Shown here piece after piece: positions 38,697-40,911 of a stretch of DNA of 40,911 nt. Every line of letters starts with the position of its first letter. Within the stretch, counting starts at the first letter, position 1. Origin of the DNA: Nocardioides bruguierae (GTDB lineage Bacteria; Actinomycetota; Actinomycetes; Propionibacteriales; Nocardioidaceae). Location of the stretch: NCBI RefSeq assembly GCF_023656415.1, contig NZ_JAMOIL010000020.1:1-40911 (forward strand), written 5' to 3'. A program made the position numbers and the translations under genes. The notes beneath the pieces are model-generated. The model searched no databases. It had not been told where the DNA came from and saw only the letters and a list, made by a program, of their open reading frames with translations.

Positions 38697-39635
38697 TCAG
38701 ACCGAGTCGCGGACGACCTCGAGCGCCGCGGCCAGGTCGTCCGGGTACGGGCTCTCGAACTCGACGTACTCGCCGGTCGAGGGGTGCTCGAAGCCGAGCT
38801 TCACGGCGTGCAGCCACTGCCGCTCCAGCCCGACGCGGCGCGCCAGCGTCGGGTCGGCGCCGTAGGTGAGGTCGCCCACGCACGGGTGCTTGAGGGCGCT
38901 CATGTGGACGCGGATCTGGTGGGTGCGCCCGGTCTCGAGGTGGATCTGCAGCAGCGAGGCGAACCGGTGCGCCTCGAGCGTCTCGTAGTGGGTGACCGAG
39001 GGCCGCCCGTCGGCGCGCACCGTGAACTTGTAGTCGAACTTCGGGTGCCGGCCCAGGGGCGCGTCGATCGTGCCCTCGAGCGGGTCGGGGTGGCCCTGCA
39101 CCAGCGCGTGGTAGGTCTTGTCGACCGTGCGGTCGCGGAAGGCCTGCTTGAGCACCGAGTAGGCGTGCTCGCCCTTGGCGATGACCATGACGCCGGAGGT
39201 GCCCACGTCGAGGCGCTGGACGATGCCCTGCCGCTCGGCGGCACCGGAGGTGGCGATGCGGAAGCCGGCCGCCACCAGGTGGCCCACGACCGTCGGCCCG
39301 TTCCAGCCCGGCGAGGGGTGGACGGCCACGCCGACGGGCTTGTCGATCACCACGATGGCCGGGTCGTCGTGGAGGATCGAGATCCCCTCGACCTCCACCG
39401 GCACCACCGTCAACGGGTCCGCCACCGACGGGATCGTGATGTCGAGCCGGGCGCCGGGCAGCAGCCGCTCGCTCTTGGAGACGGCCACGCCGTCGACCAG
39501 CACCAGGCCCTCGGCGGCCAGCTCGGCCGCCCGGGTGCGCGAGAGGCCGAACATGCGCGCGATGGCGGCGTCGACCCGCTCCCCCGCCAGCCCGTCGGGC
39601 ACCAGCAGGGTGCGTTCCTCGCCCGAGACGCTCAC
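38697..39635 (-). CDS. rluD: 23S rRNA pseudouridine synthase, RluA/RluD family
   Basis: The 312-residue enzyme converts uridine to pseudouridine in ribosomal RNA. It has an N-terminal S4 RNA-binding domain (about 15-75, [20 protein letters not shown]) and the catalytic domain with [13 protein letters not shown] (98-110) and the family signature [16 protein letters not shown], in which Asp143 is catalytic. [10 protein letters not shown] follows. The GTG at 39635 overlaps the lspA stop (GTGA) and has GAGGAGG just upstream. The lspA-rluD order is widely conserved in bacteria. Exact target positions are inferred from family only. Confidence 0.94.
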   Translation of the reverse strand: MSVSGEERTLLVPDGLAGERVDAAIARMFGLSRTRAAELAAEGLVLVDGVAVSKSERLLPGARLDITIPSVADPLTVVPVEVEGISILHDDPAIVVIDKPVGVAVHPSPGWNGPTVVGHLVAAGFRIATSGAAERQGIVQRLDVGTSGVMVIAKGEHAYSVLKQAFRDRTVDKTYHALVQGHPDPLEGTIDAPLGRHPKFDYKFTVRADGRPSVTHYETLEAHRFASLLQIHLETGRTHQIRVHMSALKHPCVGDLTYGADPTLARRVGLERQWLHAVKLGFEHPSTGEYVEFESPYPDDLAAALEVVRDSV

Positions 39636-40237
39636 GCGTCCTCCTCGCCGTCGACGGTGCTCTCGCCCGTGCTCTCGCCCTTGCTCTCGTCCGCGTCGGT
39701 GACGCGGCTGCCGTCCAGGGTGACACCCCGGAAGGTCAGGAGCACGATCAGGACGGCCGCGGAGGTGATGCAGATGTCGGCCACGTTGAACACGGGCCAG
39801 TGCGGCAGCTGCAGGAAGTCGACGACGTGGCCGCGCAGGGGGCCCGGCTCGCGGAAGATCCGGTCGGTCAGGTTGCCGGTGATGCCGGCGAGCAGCAGGC
39901 CGAGCGCCACGGCCCAGCCGGCGTGGCCCACGCGCCGGGCCACGACGACCACGACCACCGAGGCGACCATCGCCAGGCAGGTCAGGACGACGGTGAACTG
40001 CGTGCCCGTGCTGAACGCGGCGCCGGGGTTGAACAGCAGGTTGAGCCGCAGCAGCGAGCCCACCAGGTCACGGTCGCCGTCGGCGAGCGCCTGCGTGGCC
40101 CACTGCTTGGTCACCTGGTCGAGGCCCAAGCCGACCACGGCGACGGCGGCCAGGAGCAGCCGCAGCCGGGTGCGGGAGGGCCGGGGCGCCTCGGCGTGCG
40201 CGACGCGGTCGGGGCCGTGGTCGGGGTCGGTGCTCAC
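39632..40237 (-). CDS. lspA: Lipoprotein signal peptidase
   Basis: LspA cleaves the signal peptide of lipoproteins after Lgt has added lipid. The 201-residue protein has four membrane helices (about 26-46, 79-100, 107-121 and 150-170). The catalytic aspartates are Asp125 in [15 protein letters not shown] and Asp154 in FNVADICI. Conserved LDQVTKQW and FNPGAAFS are also present. The cytoplasmic end carries a short Ser-Thr-Gly-Glu-Ser repeat from a 12-bp DNA repeat. The GTG at 40237 is 11 bases after the dksA-like stop, with a weak ribosome-binding site, and the stop overlaps rluD. Confidence 0.95.
   Translation of the reverse strand: MSTDPDHGPDRVAHAEAPRPSRTRLRLLLAAVAVVGLGLDQVTKQWATQALADGDRDLVGSLLRLNLLFNPGAAFSTGTQFTVVLTCLAMVASVVVVVVARRVGHAGWAVALGLLLAGITGNLTDRIFREPGPLRGHVVDFLQLPHWPVFNVADICITSAAVLIVLLTFRGVTLDGSRVTDADESKGESTGESTVDGEEDA
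39657..39692 (-). repeat. Three 12-bp tandem units in the 3' end of lspA
   Basis: GTGCTCTCGCCC occurs at 39657-39668 and 39669-39680, followed by the variant TTGCTCTCGTCC. In frame, each codes four residues (GEST type) of the cytoplasmic tail of LspA. Confidence 0.8.
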
Positions 40238-40248
40238 GGGGACGGCGC

Positions 40249-40692
40249 TCAGCGCCGCTCCTCCCGCTGCTTGCAGGTCATGCAGAGGGTCGCCCGCGGG
40301 AAGGCCATGAGACGCAGCTTGCCGATCGGCTCGCCGCAGTTCTCGCAGCGGCCGTAGGTGCCCTTGGCGATGCGCTCGAGGGCACGGTCGATCTGGAGGA
40401 GCTTGTCGCGCTCGTTGTTGAGCACGCTCATCTCGTGGTCGCGCTCAAAGGTGGACGCGCCGAGGTCGGCGGGGTCCGGGCCGGCGCCGTCGCCGGAGTC
40501 ACGCATGAGCCCGGAGAGCTCGGTCTCGTGCTCGGTGATGATCACGGAGGAGTGCTCACGCTGCTCGGTGAGCTCGGCGAGGACCTCCTGGAGCTCCTCG
40601 GCGGTCCAGGCGTCCTCGTTCTCCTTGACGACGAGGGCGTCGACGGGAGCGTCCTCGACGGACGGGACCGGGTTCGGGGGGGTGCTCGACAT
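40249..40692 (-). CDS. TraR/DksA-type C4 zinc-finger protein
   Basis: A 147-residue protein with a long coiled coil (about 30-110) and a C-terminal C4 zinc finger at Cys116, Cys119, Cys137 and Cys140 (RCENCG, LCMTCK). The coiled-coil tip reads DPADLGAS, similar to the acidic tip that DksA inserts into the RNA polymerase secondary channel. It probably adjusts transcription initiation, possibly with ppGpp, but actinobacterial members are little characterised. The ATG at 40692 has AAAGG 9 bases upstream. It is the first gene of the operon with lspA, rluD and a GNAT. Confidence 0.9.
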   Translation of the reverse strand: MSSTPPNPVPSVEDAPVDALVVKENEDAWTAEELQEVLAELTEQREHSSVIITEHETELSGLMRDSGDGAGPDPADLGASTFERDHEMSVLNNERDKLLQIDRALERIAKGTYGRCENCGEPIGKLRLMAFPRATLCMTCKQREERR

Positions 40693-40742
40693 GCGCGGGT
40701 GCCTTTACGTGCCAGGACGGGTGACGGAGACGGTGCGGCGGA

Positions 40743-40748
40743 AGTGTA
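40743..40748 (-). promoter_or_regulatory. Candidate -10 element of the dksA-lspA operon
   Basis: TACACT on the minus strand gives a leader of about 45 bases before the ATG at 40692. It is the one A/T-rich spot in this gap; the -35 is weak. Confidence 0.4.
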
Positions 40749-40839
40749 GTGAACCCGCCCGCGGGCCCACCAGCCGGTCCCCCGGTCGGGCGGGTCGCGC
40801 GGTCAGTGGCGGGTCGAGCGAGGCGAGTGGAACGACCGA

Positions 40840-40892
40840 CGGCCGGGCCCGGGGCCGGGCCCCCGCCCGCCCGGGGCCGGGGGGCCCGGGGG
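40840..40892. other. 53-base tract of pure G and C
   Basis: Positions 40840-40892 contain no A or T. The tract has several G-runs (GGGG, GGGGGG, GGGGG near 40873-40892) and self-complementary blocks such as GGGCCC. It may be the terminator hairpin of a gene beyond the right edge, or a G-quadruplex-prone spacer. No gene is seen from 40693 to the end. Confidence 0.5.
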
Positions 40893-40911
40893 TCTCCGCC
40901 CACCACCACCC

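Overview
The window is very GC-rich chromosomal DNA with strong GC bias at third codon positions, frequent GTG starts and tightly overlapping stop/start codons (ATGA, GTGA). Gene content and order point to an actinomycete, most likely of the Nocardioides/Aeromicrobium type. Indicators are the his and trp clusters lying together, PriA in place of HisA, a gene with the HGxxPAAW motif, DUF4190 and DUF222/13E12 proteins, and the chain trpCBA-lgt-gltBD-pyk. The genus is an inference. I see no rRNA, tRNA, CRISPR array, insertion sequence or phage gene.

Layout. 1-12061, minus strand: trpC-trpB-trpA-lgt, then gltB-gltD, then pyk, with hairpin terminators after lgt (weak), gltD and pyk. 12344-13262, plus strand: two DUF4190-type membrane proteins. 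13321-18880, minus strand: a two-gene ABC exporter (ABC1, ABC2) overlapping hisI, which overlaps a Trp-associated membrane protein, followed by the HGxxPAAW and DUF2752 membrane proteins. 18996-24917: mostly plus-strand accessory genes (a TIGR03085 protein, a DUF222-HNH protein, DUF3626 coupled to a double GNAT, and an orphan) plus one divergent AadA-like nucleotidyltransferase. 24925-30654, minus strand: the operon hisD-hisC-hisB-hisH-membrane protein-priA-hisF. 30764-31985, plus strand: a LON-domain protein and a YbaK/EbsC deacylase. 32001-37895, minus strand: dnaE, a DUF2567-like membrane protein and a DUF3352 protein. 38063-40692, minus strand: a dksA-like gene, lspA, rluD and a GNAT.

How the genes fit together. 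The window holds most of histidine biosynthesis (hisD, C, B, H, priA, F, I; hisG and hisE are absent). It holds the last tryptophan steps (trpC, B, A), and PriA probably covers both the HisA and TrpF reactions. trpE is missing from the place next to hisI where many actinomycetes carry it. gltBD supplies glutamate, and pyk completes glycolysis. lgt and lspA are successive steps of lipoprotein maturation. dnaE is the replicative polymerase.

Most notable observations: (1) the ABC pair carries complementary defects that mark a heterodimeric exporter with one degenerate ATP site; (2) six first genes have a TANNNT -10 element 6-8 bases before the start codon, implying leaderless mRNAs; (3) at the left edge a perfect 11-bp inverted repeat would pair with the ribosome-binding site of a gene leaving the window; (4) a three-copy operator-like motif lies between the nucleotidyltransferase and DUF222 genes; (5) 12-bp in-frame tandem repeats have expanded at the ends of three housekeeping genes; (6) the gltB leader carries two palindromes. 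I found no clearly new multi-gene defence or biosynthetic system. The DUF3626-GNAT pair is the closest candidate for undescribed biology.
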